From Sphingopyxis macrogoltabida (GTDB lineage Bacteria > Pseudomonadota > Alphaproteobacteria > Sphingomonadales > Sphingomonadaceae): DNA of 64,000 nucleotides. Shown here in pieces: positions 9,188 through 16,285 of this stretch; within the stretch, counting starts at the first letter, position 1; each line of letters opens with the position of its first letter. Under the pieces are notes generated by a model, which saw only the letters and a list, made by a program, of their open reading frames with translations, was not told the DNA's origin and searched no databases. The stretch covers positions 499,001-563,000 of the forward strand of contig NZ_CP012700.1 in the NCBI RefSeq assembly GCF_001307295.1, written 5' to 3'. The position numbers were made by a program, and so were the translations under genes.

Positions 9188-10096
9188 ATGACGAACGAAC
9201 ATCCGGTATTGGCGAAAGAACCGAGCATGCCCCGCGGTCTGAAACGATCGATTGTTGGAGCGGCGTTGTTACTCGCGCTGGGCGCGACGGCGGTCCTTGG
9301 GATCATGATGTATCAAGGCCATCGCAAGCCGGTCGGAAACCCTGAATATGTCGCCTTGGGAAGTTCGTTCGCCGCGGAACTCGGTCTGGGCGAGTTGGCG
9401 CCGGGCGCTCCGTTAGCATGCCAGCGGAGTGTCAACGGCTATCCCCAACAGCTTGCGCGGTCTGCCGGTCTATCGCTCGTCGACATGAGCTGTTCGGGCG
9501 CGACCGTCAAACATCTGGTGGGTGGCGGACAGTTTTTCCAAGGCCCGCAGATCGCGCCGATCAACGCAAACACCCGGCTGGTAACCCTCACCGTCGGCGG
9601 AAACGACATTGGCTACATCGGAAGTCTCGTCTCGGCCGGCTACCGCAATCGCGGCGGTATCATGCGCTGGCTCACAGCCATGTCGGGTGGCGAAACATAC
9701 CCCGAGCAACAAGATTTCATTGCCGTGCAAAACGAAATCGTGGCGACCATTGCGGCGATACGCCGGCGGTCGCCCAAAGCGCTGGTCGTTGTGGTCACCT
9801 ATCCACCGGTTTTGCCTGAAAATGGCACGTGCGACGCACTGCACCTCACGCAGCAGCAAGTCAGGTCGTCGCTCGGAGTGGCCGCGAGATTGGCAGAAGC
9901 GACGAGGAAAACCGCTCACCAGAGCGGCGCAGTGTTGGTTGACATGGCGACGATCGGAAGCGGCCATGATGCATGCTCAGCGCAACCTTGGACCTACGAT
10001 CTCGCCCCGCCGGAAGGCGCATCCTTTCATCCGACCAGGGCTGGAGCAGCGGCGACGGCGGAGCAGATAGAGCATATACTGACATCGCGTATGTAG
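9188..10096 (+). CDS. Membrane-anchored SGNH/GDSL hydrolase
   Basis: After a basic N-terminus, one hydrophobic segment (AALLLALGATAVLGIMM, about residues 22-38) anchors a periplasmic SGNH domain. Block I is ALGSSFAAE with the nucleophile Ser, block II has the Gly in CSGATV, block III is GGND, and block V is HPTRAGA with the catalytic His; DACS supplies the Asp region. Two or more Cys pairs suggest disulphides and export. Start is uncertain: ATG 9188 is used, but GTG 9173 and ATG 9227 are possible and none has a clear ribosome site. It lies 39 bases after the acyl-CoA synthetase and may be the periplasmic esterase of the sucrose locus. Confidence 0.85.
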   Translation: MTNEHPVLAKEPSMPRGLKRSIVGAALLLALGATAVLGIMMYQGHRKPVGNPEYVALGSSFAAELGLGELAPGAPLACQRSVNGYPQQLARSAGLSLVDMSCSGATVKHLVGGGQFFQGPQIAPINANTRLVTLTVGGNDIGYIGSLVSAGYRNRGGIMRWLTAMSGGETYPEQQDFIAVQNEIVATIAAIRRRSPKALVVVVTYPPVLPENGTCDALHLTQQQVRSSLGVAARLAEATRKTAHQSGAVLVDMATIGSGHDACSAQPWTYDLAPPEGASFHPTRAGAAATAEQIEHILTSRM

Positions 10097-10267
10097 TCAG
10101 GACAGTGCGCCGCAAGAGCGTCGTTCAACCGCTAGATGCCGACTAATTCCTGTCCGAAAAAGCGTTTTGCGGATGTCGGTTACACAGGACCGCTTGCATT
10201 ATTCATTGCCATCATTTGTCGATGTTGTGCGTCAGCTAAGCCAAGCTTCCTCTTCAAAGCGGATGAG

Positions 10268-10282
10268 GTGGATGGCTCCCGC
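10268..10282 (+). repeat. IS left subterminal inverted repeat
   Basis: GTGGATGGCTCCCGC; it is the exact reverse complement of 11631-11645. Its inner part also pairs with the transposase ribosome-binding region (see 10270-10343). Confidence 0.9.
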
Positions 10283-10343
10283 TCACGGCATCTAGGTGCC
10301 AAGATGGGTTGCTGTCATGCAAACCCGAGCAGAGGAGCCATCC
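10270..10343 (+). promoter_or_regulatory. Hairpin that could mask the transposase ribosome site
   Basis: GGATGGCTCC at 10270-10279 is perfectly complementary to GGAGCCATCC at 10334-10343, which contains the Shine-Dalgarno of the transposase (AGAGGAG at 10331-10337). In a transcript entering from outside the element the ten base pairs would sequester the ribosome site. A transcript started inside the 54-nt loop would lack the left arm and be translatable. Confidence 0.6.
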
Positions 10344-10346
10344 GCC

Positions 10347-11384
10347 ATGGAGATTACCACGATCGGCCTGGATCTGGCCAAGAATGTTTTTCAGGTTCAC
10401 GCAGTTGATGCAGCGGGCGATGTCGTTGTGCGCAAGACGCTTCGTCGTGCGCAGCTTCTGCCGTTCGTTGCGAAGACGGGGCCGTGCCTGGTCGGCATCG
10501 AGGCCTGCGGGACGTCGCACCATTGGGCACGCGAGCTGGTCGCGCTCGGGCACGAGGTGCGGCTGATGCCGCCTGCCTACGTCAAGCCTTACGTGAAGCG
10601 CGGGAAGAATGATGCTGTCGATGCGGAAGCAATCTGTGAAGCGGTCACGCGTCCGACAATGCGCTTCGTTGCGGTGAAGTCGCGCGAGCAGCAGGCGGCG
10701 CTGGCACTGCATCGAAGCCGCAGCTTGCTCGTCGGTCAGCGAACGCAGCTGATAAACATGATCCGAAGTCTGCTCGCAGAGTTTGGGATCGTCATCCCGG
10801 AAGGGCGGGATCGAGCGCTGGTCCTGGCACGGCAGATCGTCGACAGCGAGCGCACCCCGGAGGTGCCCGACGACGCAGCAATGATCGTCGGGATGCTCTC
10901 GCAGCAAGCACTCGATATCCATGCGCGACTTCACGCGATTGAGCTTCGGCTGGCAGTTCTCCAGCGTAGCGACGAGGTCGCGCAGCGCCTGTCGACGATC
11001 CCTGGTATCGGCCCGGTCGGCGCAACGGCTTTGGCGGCGTCGGTCAGCGATCCTCACCAGTTCCGTTCTGGCCGGCAGTTCGCCGCCTGGCTCGGGCTCA
11101 CGCCGCTGCAAAAGTCGAGCGGCGGTAAGGAGCGGCTAGGACGGATCAGCAAGATGGGGGATAAATATCTGCGCCGACTGCTGGTCATAGGCGCGACCTC
11201 ATTGGTCCGCCGCGCGAAATACAAGCCTGACACGGCAGACCCGCGCCTTGTCGCCCTGCTGGCCCGCAAGCCGGTGAGGGTCGCCACGGTCGCCATGGCG
11301 AACAAGATGGCCCGGATCGCTTGGGCGCTCATGACGCGCGGGCAAGTTTATCAGCGCCATCATGCCCCGATGCTGGCAGGATAA
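10347..11384 (+). CDS. IS110/IS1111-family transposase (DEDD recombinase)
   Basis: The 345-residue protein has the N-terminal RuvC-like DEDD domain (GLDLAKNVFQV with the first Asp, GIEACGTSHHWA with the Glu, NDAVDAEAI with the later Asp residues). A C-terminal Transposase_20 domain follows, with the helix-hairpin-helix TIPGIGPVGATALAA (about residue 218) and the conserved Ser region KSSGGKERLGRISKMGD (about 256). Length is normal for the family. ATG 10347 follows AGAGGAG at 10331-10337. The enzyme recombines IS ends with the target, in this family guided by an element-encoded RNA. No frameshift or stop is seen, so it may be active. Confidence 0.95.
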   Translation: MEITTIGLDLAKNVFQVHAVDAAGDVVVRKTLRRAQLLPFVAKTGPCLVGIEACGTSHHWARELVALGHEVRLMPPAYVKPYVKRGKNDAVDAEAICEAVTRPTMRFVAVKSREQQAALALHRSRSLLVGQRTQLINMIRSLLAEFGIVIPEGRDRALVLARQIVDSERTPEVPDDAAMIVGMLSQQALDIHARLHAIELRLAVLQRSDEVAQRLSTIPGIGPVGATALAASVSDPHQFRSGRQFAAWLGLTPLQKSSGGKERLGRISKMGDKYLRRLLVIGATSLVRRAKYKPDTADPRLVALLARKPVRVATVAMANKMARIAWALMTRGQVYQRHHAPMLAG

Positions 11385-11630
11385 TAGAAGGAGCTTGGCT
11401 GAGGAGATCAGCCTTACGATGTTGTAAGCGCGATGCGATGTGATGGCGATACCGGTCAGACCGGGAGCCGGGACAACCCATGGACAGTCAAAGGCGCTAT
11501 AGCCTGATAAGCCGATCGGGACCCGGTTCGCGGACTCCATCAGGGCCAGCAGTCCCTACCGACTGCATCAACAGGCCGGACAGACGACTGCAACCGACCA
11601 GAACGCCGAACGTCAATTTATGCTTGCAAC
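11385..11630 (+). ncRNA. Candidate bridge RNA region of the IS1111-group element
   Basis: This 246-nt non-coding right end lies between the transposase stop and the right inverted repeat. It begins with two compact stem-loops: GGCTGA/TCAGCC at 11397-11413, and CTTAC/GTAAG at 11413-11428. Further self-complementary stretches follow (for example CCGGTCAGACCGG around 11452). In IS110-family elements a structured RNA from the non-coding end selects target and donor DNA, and in the IS1111 group it is at the right end. Boundaries and guide loops are not determined here. Confidence 0.45.
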
Positions 11631-11645
11631 GCGGGAGCCATCCAC
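11631..11645 (-). repeat. IS right subterminal inverted repeat
   Basis: GCGGGAGCCATCCAC, exact reverse complement of the left repeat at 10268-10282. Confidence 0.9.
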
Positions 11646-11725
11646 AGAAGACCGTCTCCTTCCGGCCACTAGCAGTCGCACGCTCGTGGCTTTCGCGAAT
11701 CCCGATACATCTCTACGGCACACGC

Positions 11726-11950
11726 ATGGCTACAAGATCAACAACGGCAGAACGTGTCGAGGCGCTGGTCCGGCGCATGGACGGAACGCCACTCTGCGAC
11801 GAATGCATCGCGGATCGGCTCGATCTCTCGTCCGTTGCGCAGGCCGGCACCGCAACGCAGGCTGCCGGCGGTGCTCGCGGCTTCGAATTGTTGAAAGCCC
11901 CATGCGGCCTGTGCGGCGAACCGCGACACGTCATTCGCTCCAAGAGTTGA
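11726..11950 (+). CDS. Small double-CxxC (zinc-ribbon-like) protein
   Basis: The 74-residue product begins MATRSTTAERVEALVRRMDG and holds two Cys pairs, PLCDECIADRL (about residue 26) and APCGLCGEPRHVIR (about 61), spaced as in a small zinc ribbon with a helical insert. The open frame extends upstream into the IS right end, but the ATG at 11726 is the natural start of the conserved-looking part. It is the first gene on the conjugative-element side of the IS, so it may be a DNA-binding accessory protein of the element. Function is unknown. Confidence 0.6.
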   Translation: MATRSTTAERVEALVRRMDGTPLCDECIADRLDLSSVAQAGTATQAAGGARGFELLKAPCGLCGEPRHVIRSKS

Positions 11951-12225
11951 ACGCCGGGCAGTTGCCGCTGCCGGATCGAGCGCGGCTCGATTGGGCGTGC
12001 TCTGGCGCCGGCACGCGGCGCCAGGGGCCGCGCGATGTTCTGGCCGCGCAGCGCACTTGGCTCGCCATCCTTGCCGGGCGGCGGCTGGCCCCCAAGCCCG
12101 CGCGCACGCCGCCCGGCGGCGGGCTCGCCAAGAGCGCGTTTCTTGTGGGCGCTTCGCGCCATCCTTTGGCGCTTGGGTCGGTTTGGGCGTTTGAATCGGT
12201 CGATCCTCAGCGTTAGGGCGGGTTG

Positions 12226-12654
12226 ATGTTCGCTCTGTTCCTGCTCGCCTCGGTCGTTCCGTCCGGCCAGTCCTTCACATGTACTCCGCTCGCAGTGTGG
12301 GACGGCGACGGGCCGATCTGGTGCGCCGAAGGGCCGCATGTCCGTCTCTCGGGCGTCGCGGCGCGCGAGATGGATGGCAGCTGCAGCGCAGGCCATCCCT
12401 GTCCCGATGCCGACCCCATAGCGGCGCGCGATCATCTCGCCCGTCTGCTGGGGGAGCCGCAGGGGCGGAACCGGACGGGCCATATTCTTGTTCGCGGGCC
12501 GGCCATGCGCTGTGTGTCGCGCGGCGGGGCCGGCGGCACCCGTACCGCCGCCTTCTGCACGTCGCCCCGCTCGGGCGATGTCTCCTGCGCGATGGTCCGC
12601 AGCGGTCTCACGGCGCAGTGGGCCAAATATTGGGGCTCGCATCGCTGCGACTGA
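12226..12654 (+). CDS. Exported thermonuclease-like (SNase-fold) protein
   Basis: The 142-residue product has a short hydrophobic leader (MFALFLLASVVPSGQSF) followed by CTPLAVWDGDGPIWC, which resembles the V-x-DGD segment opening staphylococcal-nuclease-like domains, and VRLSGVAAREMDG, which resembles the R-L-x-G-I-x-x-x-E segment. Six or more Cys residues fit an oxidised periplasmic protein. ATG 12226 follows an AGGGCGGG-type site. Such proteins are common among cargo of proteobacterial conjugative elements; whether this one still cleaves nucleic acid is unclear because the usual Arg/Glu pattern is incomplete by eye. Confidence 0.65.
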   Translation: MFALFLLASVVPSGQSFTCTPLAVWDGDGPIWCAEGPHVRLSGVAAREMDGSCSAGHPCPDADPIAARDHLARLLGEPQGRNRTGHILVRGPAMRCVSRGGAGGTRTAAFCTSPRSGDVSCAMVRSGLTAQWAKYWGSHRCD

Positions 12655-12908
12655 TCGAACGGAATCGGGAGCGGTAGTTGGGAGTGGCCCGCCAATTCTG
12701 TCGGTGCCCGTCCCTCGATGGCCGTGAGGGCATTTGTCTCCGTCGCTCGAGGCCTGTCCCTTCCTGTCGCCCTTCTGCGGGCCCGGCTCGCCTCTGGCCG
12801 TCAACCCCATGCGGGGTTCGCCCTCGCGTGCCGCTCGGTGACGGCAGCTCGCGGTCCCTTCTTCCGGCGCCATCGGGAAAGTCCCCGAGCAACCGAAGGA
12901 GAAAGTTC

Positions 12909-13229
12909 ATGCCCACCATCGCCAATCTCCACGTCAAGGCCGACGGCAGCTTCGAAGGTACGCTGGCCACCCTCAACGTCACCGCGCCGATCGCGATCGT
13001 GCCGAATGGCCGCAAGATCAAGGAAAACGAGCCTGATTATCGCATCCTCAGCCGCAAGAACGGATTCGAACTGGGCGCCGGTTGGAAGCGCTTCTCGCAG
13101 AGCAACGGCGCCGAATATGTGTCGGTGACGATGTCGGCCCCCGAATTCGGGACCATCTACGGCAATGTCGCCAACGCCCCTGGCGACGACCCGATGAAAA
13201 AGGTCATCATCTGGAACCCGCCGGCCTGA
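12909..13229 (+). CDS. DUF736 protein, copy 1
   Basis: The 106-residue protein MPTIANLHVKADGSFEGTL... has the DUF736 pattern: a short beta-rich domain containing PDYRILSRKNGFELGAGW and YVSVTMSAPEFGTIYGN. DUF736 proteins are small, widespread in alphaproteobacterial plasmids and integrative elements, and of unknown molecular function. A GAAGGAG ribosome site precedes the ATG. It is flanked by its own long leader (12655-12908, no gene seen) and a rho-independent terminator at 13280-13307, so it is probably a separate, well-expressed unit. Two paralogues follow at 14714 and 17414. Confidence 0.88.
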   Translation: MPTIANLHVKADGSFEGTLATLNVTAPIAIVPNGRKIKENEPDYRILSRKNGFELGAGWKRFSQSNGAEYVSVTMSAPEFGTIYGNVANAPGDDPMKKVIIWNPPA

Positions 13230-13239
13230 CGGGATCCCC

Positions 13240-13261
13240 GGCTCCGCCTTCGGGCGGAGCC
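13240..13261 (+). other. UUCG-tetraloop hairpin
   Basis: GGCTCCGCC and GGCGGAGCC form a perfect 9-bp stem closed by a TTCG tetraloop ten bases after the DUF736 stop. No U-run follows; it probably stabilises the mRNA 3' end or acts together with the terminator 18 bases on. Confidence 0.65.
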
Positions 13262-13279
13262 GATCGCTGCAAGACATCG

Positions 13280-13307
13280 AAGGGCGGTCCGACGGGCCGT
13301 CCTTTTT
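13280..13307 (+). terminator. Rho-independent terminator after DUF736 copy 1
   Basis: AAGGGCGG (13280-13287) pairs with CCGTCCTT (13297-13304, one G-U pair) across a 9-nt loop and is followed by a T5 run at 13303-13307. Confidence 0.8.
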
Positions 13308-13680
13308 GTGCTGCCATAAGGCGGGGGGTACCGGGCTTCCTTCCCGTGTATTCGTTCCTGCGCTTTTCGTTCCGGTCGGTTGGAACAGGACGGACGGTGC
13401 GCCGCGCTATGGCGCCATTGGAAGCTCGGTGGGGCCGGGACGGGGCCGTGCGGCTGGGGCGGGGAAGGCGTGGGGCTCTGCCGCATGGGAGCGGGCCATT
13501 CCCGCTCTCAATTGCCGCTGATCCCTTGGCCGAGGCCAGGCCTCCTTCAATCAACCCGCTTCGGGGTCCCCACGCTTCGCTCGGGCCGCGGCTGCGCTCG
13601 CGGTGATTGCGGCCTGTCCCCGTCCGGCGGGGCGCCTGTCGAGCGGGAATGGCCCGCTCCCAAGGACAGGAGTTGATCCC
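13308..13680 (+). other. Gene-free leader before the small-protein genes
   Basis: About 370 bases with no supported gene on either strand. They are GC-rich with short self-complementary runs, and resemble in style the gene-free stretches before the other DUF736 genes (12655-12908 and 14401-14713). Promoter elements could not be identified by eye. Confidence 0.4.
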
Positions 13681-13845
13681 ATGCCGCTTACCACCGCCCA
13701 ATCGCTCGGCTGGAACCTCGCCCGGACGATGATGACCGTAATCATCCTCGTCGAGACCGGCGCCGGCTATTCGGTCATGCCGCTCGACGAGTTCGACGGC
13801 GACCCCGAAACGATCGTCTGCGAATATGACCCGTTCGCCCGCTAA
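13681..13845 (+). CDS. Small conserved-looking element protein (54 aa)
   Basis: ATG 13681 follows an AGGAG site at about 13665. The product starts MPLTTAQSLGWNLARTMMT, has one moderately hydrophobic helix, and ends in an acidic tail (DEFDGDPETIVCEYDPFAR). Its strong ribosome site and position among conjugation-linked small genes support a real gene. Function is not recognised. Confidence 0.55.
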   Translation: MPLTTAQSLGWNLARTMMTVIILVETGAGYSVMPLDEFDGDPETIVCEYDPFAR

Positions 13846-13968
13846 CCTCCGGGGATTACGTCCAACTTGGTTCCGGTTCGGGTTCAACCCCGAGCCGGCC
13901 TTTGCTATGTCCTTATTGCAGGTTGCGCTGAGGAGGTGGTGGCGGGCGCGTCCGGATGGAGGACGGTC

Positions 13969-14106
13969 ATGACTCTGATGCTGATCCTGGGCGGCGTAGC
14001 CATAGTCTACGCCCTGCTCCTGCTCCTTCGCTGTGCGAAATACGCGTTGCCGCTCTTTACCGGCCTCGCGCTTGCCTTCTATCTGCGCGATCATGGCTTT
14101 GGCTGA
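13969..14106 (+). CDS. Small two-helix membrane protein (45 aa)
   Basis: ATG 13969 follows GGAGGA at about 13958-13963. The product is almost entirely two transmembrane helices (MTLMLILGGVAIVYALLLLL and YALPLFTGLALAFYL). Its stop codon is directly followed by the ATG of the next membrane protein, so the two are likely co-translated. Function is unknown. Confidence 0.6.
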   Translation: MTLMLILGGVAIVYALLLLLRCAKYALPLFTGLALAFYLRDHGFG

Positions 14107-14400
14107 ATGACGATATTGGCCGCGGGATTGCTGGCGGGATTTTCGGTCCATGCGTTCGGTCGGTACGTCGCTGGCAGTAGTGCGCCCTTCGCTGTTCGCT
14201 TCTGCGTCGTCTTGCTGTTCGCCGGCACGGCCGCGGCTGCAGGATATCAGGCGGGCGGCGCGCTTGCGGAGCTGGCCGACCTCGAGCCATGGGCTGATCG
14301 CGGCATTTCCGTCCTTGTCGCCATCCTCACCGGGCTCGCCAGTTGGCGCGATCTGGTGCTGCCGGGGAATGGCATCGCGCGAGCGGAGTTGCAGGCCTAG
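14107..14400 (+). CDS. Small membrane protein (97 aa, about three helices)
   Basis: The gene starts immediately after the preceding stop (TGAATG). Hydrophobic segments cover ILAAGLLAGFSVHAFG, FAVRFCVVLLFAGTAAAAG and ISVLVAILTGLASW. It forms a two-gene unit with the 45-residue membrane protein; together they may be an accessory of the transfer apparatus. No family was recognised. Confidence 0.6.
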   Translation: MTILAAGLLAGFSVHAFGRYVAGSSAPFAVRFCVVLLFAGTAAAAGYQAGGALAELADLEPWADRGISVLVAILTGLASWRDLVLPGNGIARAELQA

Positions 14401-14713
14401 GTCTTCATTGCCCTTCGCTATCGCCGACTTGCTTGTCGACCGGGCGACACATCCCTCCGCCGAGCCGCATCATCACGGCCTCTCGAAATGCGCCATCTGT
14501 CGGCGGGCCGCTTCGCTGATCCGGCCTCGCGCAACCGCGCCGGTCGCGACTTTCTTCCCCCGGCGTGCCGCCGTTCCTCGCGAAACAAGAAAGACGCGCC
14601 GGCGCGGTCCTCCGCTTCGCTGCGGGCCTGCGGCTGCCCGCCCGGCCCCCCGCCGACGGTCGATGCGCATCGAGGCCGCGATGGTGCGGCCCGAGCCAAG
14701 GAAGGAATGCATC
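14401..14713 (+). other. Gene-free leader before DUF736 copy 2
   Basis: 313 bases with no convincing gene. Long open frames cross it on both strands but have no start signals and no recognisable domain, and look like a by-product of high GC. Only the last part (AAGGAA at about 14699-14706) is clearly functional, as the ribosome site of the next gene. Confidence 0.4.
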
Positions 14714-15028
14714 ATGGCCAGGATCGGCACGTTCAAGAAAGTCTCCGGCGAATATCGGGGTCAGATCACCACCCTCTCGGTGCAGGCGAAATCGGTTCGC
14801 ATCACGCCCGAGAAAGACCCCAGCGGCAATGCTCCGAGCCACCGTGTCTTCATCGGCGATGTCGAGGTCGGTGCGGCCTGGGAGAAGCTGACGCAGGATC
14901 AGCGCCCCTACCTCTCGGTCAAGCTCGACGATCCGAGCTTCACCGCGCCGATCTTCGCACAGCTCTTCGCGGGCGAAGATGGCGAGCACGACCTCGTCTG
15001 GAGCCGCCAGACGCGGCGCGGCGACTGA
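14714..15028 (+). CDS. DUF736 protein, copy 2
   Basis: The 104-residue protein MARIGTFKKVSGEYRGQI... has the canonical DUF736 features: SHRVFIGDVEVGAAWEKL, then YLSVKLDDPSFTAPIFAQLF. It shares the plan of the copies at 12909 and 17414 but differs in most positions, so these are old duplicates. ATG 14714 follows AAGGAA. Function of the family is unknown; it is routinely found near tra/trb genes in alphaproteobacteria. Confidence 0.9.
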   Translation: MARIGTFKKVSGEYRGQITTLSVQAKSVRITPEKDPSGNAPSHRVFIGDVEVGAAWEKLTQDQRPYLSVKLDDPSFTAPIFAQLFAGEDGEHDLVWSRQTRRGD

Positions 15029-15037
15029 GCCGCAGGA

Positions 15038-15060
15038 CCCGCCCGGCGCCGCCGGGCGGG
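15038..15060 (+). terminator. GC-rich hairpin after DUF736 copy 2
   Basis: CCCGCCCGGC / GCCGGGCGGG form a perfect 10-bp stem with a 3-nt loop, ten bases after the stop codon. There is no U-run, so termination strength is uncertain. Confidence 0.5.
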
Positions 15061-15150
15061 ATACCCATTTATGGGGATGGGGATTCCCGCCTCTTGGAAT
15101 TGGCGGTCGTGGCTCGCTCGCCCATTCTGTTGCCTCGGAAGGAGGCGGTC

Positions 15151-15940
15151 ATGGCGCGGAAAGGGAGGCGAGACGATGACCGCCAGCCCCGCCTCGACTT
15201 TCCCGGCTACGCCCAGGAATTTCTGCGCCGCAGCCCGGACTATCGCCGCGACTATCAAAGCGTGATGGCGGACCCTGACGCGGGTCCGGCGTTGCAGGAG
15301 GTGATGGCCCGGCGATGGGGCCTCTGCTTTCCCGGCCGACCCGCGCATCCCGGCACGCGCGGCACCGGCCTTCTGGGAGGCGGCCGCCTGTCCTTATGTC
15401 GTCATGGTCGATGCCGCGGATTCTGCTCTCCCGGACGAGCCGGTTCTCGGCTACGGATTGGGTTCGTGCCTCGCCGAGCGGCGTGTCGCTCACCGGGCCG
15501 CGGCGGGCGGGCGCCATTATATCCTTGAGCATGAGTGCGCGCTTCACCGGATCTGGCTGCGCGGCGATCCGGAACGCGCTTCTTTCGCCGCCGTCATCCC
15601 GCTCGATGGCATGACCGGGACGCGGCTCCGAGCGGTTCAGGATCTCGATCGATGGCTGCGCGGGGCGGCTCCTTCACCCTCCGCAGCGTCGCCGACCTTC
15701 TACCAGGCGCAGCGGCTCGACCTGCTGCTCGCGATACTCGACCTCCGCGAAGGCGCCCGCGTCACGAGCCATGAGGTCGCCTGCCGCCTCGTCTATCCGC
15801 GCATGACCATCGGCCGCGGCGCGGCCTGGAAAGCCTCGCCCGAACGGCGGCGGACCCAGCGCCTGATCCGCGAAGCCGAGTCGCTGGCCGCCGGCGGCTA
15901 CCGCGCGCTGCTCGCGGGTATGCCGGGGCGACAAAAGTAA
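15151..15940 (+). pseudogene. DUF6499-DUF2285 protein split by a +1 frameshift
   Basis: ATG 15151 (after GGAAGGAGG) opens a frame with the N-terminal DUF6499 pattern: FPGYAQEFLRRSPDYRRDYQ and ARRWGLC. Near 15328 the expected continuation (FPADPRIPARAAPAFWEAA, then CPYVVMVDA) is in the +1 frame. It runs to the stop at 15938-15940 with the DUF2285 part (RLDLLLAILDLREGARVTSHEVA, helical, C-terminal). One extra T in TGCTTTCCC explains the break. The joined protein would be about 262 residues, normal for this family of element-linked putative regulators. It may be a pseudogene, a sequencing error or a slippage-expressed gene; TTT to TTC re-pairing by one tRNA-Phe makes +1 slippage possible. Confidence 0.7.
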
Positions 15941-16042
15941 CGTCGGAATTGAGCCGCTCCCCTGTGCGTCCTGCGCCGCGCCATGACGCGACATCGCCCG
16001 CCGACCCGCTCTCGAAGGTCCGGCGGCTGGAAGGAGCACCCC

Positions 16043-16285
16043 ATGACGACCGGTCACCCTCCACGCTTTCTCACCACGCCCGAGGCGGCAAGGCGCGTCG
16101 GCCTTTCGCACCGGACGCTCGAGAAGCATCGCGTCTATGGAACGGGGCCAGTCTATCGCAAGCTCGGGGGCCGCGTCGTCTACGCGATCGACGAACTCGA
16201 CGCCTGGGTCGAGCTCGGCCGCCGCACCTCGACGTCCGATCCCGGCAGCGGCATCGTGCGTCCCGCGCGGCGAGAGCCGCGCTGA
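16043..16285 (+). CDS. Excisionase/AlpA-like helix-turn-helix protein
   Basis: The 80-residue protein has a MerR-like winged HTH of the excisionase family: FLTTPEAARRVGLSHRTLEK, then GTGPVYRKLGGRVVYAIDEL. AAGGAG at 16031-16036 precedes ATG 16043; the open frame extends further up without a ribosome site. In sphingomonad conjugative elements this gene regularly precedes DUF2840 and traF. It may control transfer genes or act as recombination directionality factor for the integrase at 27510. Its stop overlaps the next ATG (TGATG). Confidence 0.85.
   Translation: MTTGHPPRFLTTPEAARRVGLSHRTLEKHRVYGTGPVYRKLGGRVVYAIDELDAWVELGRRTSTSDPGSGIVRPARREPR

Larger units (their letters stand above)
10261..11648 (+). 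mobile_element. IS110-family, IS1111-group insertion sequence
   Basis: A DEDD-type transposase gene is bracketed by perfect 15-bp subterminal inverted repeats at 10268-10282 and 11631-11645. IS1111-group elements carry such repeats a few bases inside their true ends, usually 7 bp on one side and 3 bp on the other. The outer limits given here apply that rule and are inferred. The long non-coding segment is downstream of the transposase (246 nt) and the upstream one is short, also as in the IS1111 group. No target duplication is expected or visible. It lies between the sucrose locus and the conjugative-element remnant. Confidence 0.85.

Noticed and set aside
10136..10408. A short plus-strand frame (90 codons) running into the IS
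   Set aside because: It crosses the IS left repeat and the transposase start, has no ribosome site and no recognisable content; the interval 10097-10260 looks like plain intergenic DNA.
11951..12225. Open frames between the zinc-ribbon and nuclease-like genes
   Set aside because: Overlapping frames on both strands have no start signals and only reflect the absence of stop codons in GC-rich DNA; nothing else was recognised in these 275 bases.
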